Shown here in pieces: positions 63,466 through 64,000 of a stretch of DNA of 64,000 nucleotides (positions are counted from its first letter, which is position 1; every line of letters begins with the position of its first letter). The DNA comes from Nitratireductor thuwali (lineage in GTDB: Bacteria; Pseudomonadota; Alphaproteobacteria; Rhizobiales; Rhizobiaceae), in contig NZ_CP030942.1 of assembly GCF_036621415.1 (NCBI RefSeq), positions 228,501 to 292,500 on the forward strand, written 5' to 3'. Both the position numbers and the translations under genes were made by a program. The notes under the pieces were generated by a model that saw only the letters and a program-made list of their open reading frames with translations, had not been told where the DNA came from and searched no databases.

Positions 63466-64000
63466 CTATACCGCCTTCAACCGCGAGTCGCTCAGGAGGC
63501 CCTGCTCTTCGAGAACGGGATAGGCGAGGCTCGCCAGGAGCGAGTTGATCTGCTTGAGGTCGCGGATCGTGTCGAGGTGGATTGAGCTGGTTTCGACGCT
63601 TTGCTCGGAGCCCTGGCGCAGGCGCTCGAAATGCCGCCGGCTCGTTTCCTTCTCGACGTCGCGCAGCCGGTCCTTTTCCATCACCAGTTCGCGCGCGGTC
63701 GCCGCGTCCCGCGTCACCAGAAGGTTGAAGGCGAGGCGCGCATTGGCGAGCACGGACCCGTGGAAACCGGAGAGCTCGCGCCAGCCCTCGGGGGTGAACT
63801 CCACCCCGCGCTCCATCTTCTTCTCCACATGGGCCAACATGTTGCGGACGATGATGTCGCCCACCTGCTCCAGCTTGACGCAGACGCCGAGTAGTTCCTG
63901 GCAGCGGCGCGCCTCCTCGTCCGACATGCCATGCTCGGTGATGCGGGCGAGGTAGAGCTTGATGGCGGCGTGCCGCCGGTCGACTGTGTCGTCCATTGCC
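63466..64000 (-). CDS. Na/Pi cotransporter family protein, C-terminal PhoU-like part (5' end beyond window)
   Basis: The visible 178 or so residues form the all-helical PhoU-like domain that follows the Na/phosphate symport domain in NptA-type proteins (VKLEQVGDIIVRNMLAHVEKKMERG; EKDRLRDVEKETSRRHFERL). An ATG occurs at 63996, but the frame is still open to the window edge and the domain begins mid-chain, so the gene continues beyond. It converges on surE. The presence of a phosphate transporter fits the phosphoester theme of the adjacent operon. Confidence 0.82.
   Translation of the reverse strand, partial: AMDDTVDRRHAAIKLYLARITEHGMSDEEARRCQELLGVCVKLEQVGDIIVRNMLAHVEKKMERGVEFTPEGWRELSGFHGSVLANARLAFNLLVTRDAATARELVMEKDRLRDVEKETSRRHFERLRQGSEQSVETSSIHLDTIRDLKQINSLLASLAYPVLEEQGLLSDSRLKAV

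Overview
The window is about 64 kb of GC-rich, densely packed DNA from an alphaproteobacterium, most likely a member of the Hyphomicrobiales/Rhizobiales (Phyllobacteriaceae-like). The evidence is a complete repABC replication/partition operon with palindromic parS sites, the density of ABC uptake operons with GntR, LacI and SorC regulators, and dispersed palindromic intergenic repeats of rhizobial style. Because repABC sits in the middle, the molecule is probably a plasmid, megaplasmid or chromid. I see no rRNA, tRNA, CRISPR array, transposase or conjugation gene.

Layout. 1-4.5 kb: the 5' 889 codons of an RND efflux pump, its lipoprotein adaptor and a TetR repressor with two tandem operators. 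4.7-8.5 kb: a sugar-acid operon (dapA-like aldolase, FCD-GntR, aldo/keto reductase, FAH-family hydrolase). 8.6-10.7 kb: an Fsr-type MFS exporter divergent from an AraC regulator. 11-13.3 kb: an LTA-synthase/sulfatase-like membrane protein and a small secreted protein, set among mosaic repeats. 13.5-21 kb: LacI and a divergent CUT1 sugar ABC operon with an oxidoreductase and a TIM-barrel isomerase. 21-22.1 kb: a decaying LysR/RidA pair. 22.2-28.2 kb: an RHE_PE00001-type protein, a WGR protein, repC, repB and repA. 28.4-37.6 kb: a second CUT1 system with PfkB kinase, Gfo/Idh oxidoreductase, epimerase, esterase and GntR, and a divergent ATPase. 37.6-38.7 kb: a luciferase-like monooxygenase.

38.7-52.3 kb: a GntR-headed run of genes combining a class II aldolase, a dipeptide-type ABC importer, an M20 deacylase, a hydroxyacid dehydrogenase, a histone-deacetylase-like amidohydrolase, a class III aminotransferase, an FAD amine/amino-acid oxidase and RidA. 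It reads as uptake, deacylation and deamination of an N-acylated amino compound. 52.3-53.5 kb: an Xre/MbcA-RES toxin-antitoxin pair. 53.6-56.3 kb: murQ and anmK (anhydromuramic acid recycling) beside an unknown small gene. 56.3-63.3 kb: a SorC regulator divergent from a Fe3+/hexose-phosphate-type ABC importer fused to an operon with a metallo-beta-lactamase-fold protein and a SurE phosphatase. 63.5-64 kb: the C-terminal part of a Na/Pi cotransporter.

Themes. (1) Most catabolic units carry their own regulator and a palindromic operator that can be read in the intergenic DNA. (2) Strong hairpins follow the binding-protein gene in three separate ABC operons, suggesting mRNA-based control of subunit ratio. 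(3) The replicon shows parS sites, a probable antisense RNA between repB and repC and an exact match to the CtrA consensus upstream of repA. The two clusters most worth attention as possibly undescribed systems are the acyl-amine/peptide unit (38.7-52.3 kb) and the SorC/ABC/MBL/SurE unit (56.3-63.3 kb).
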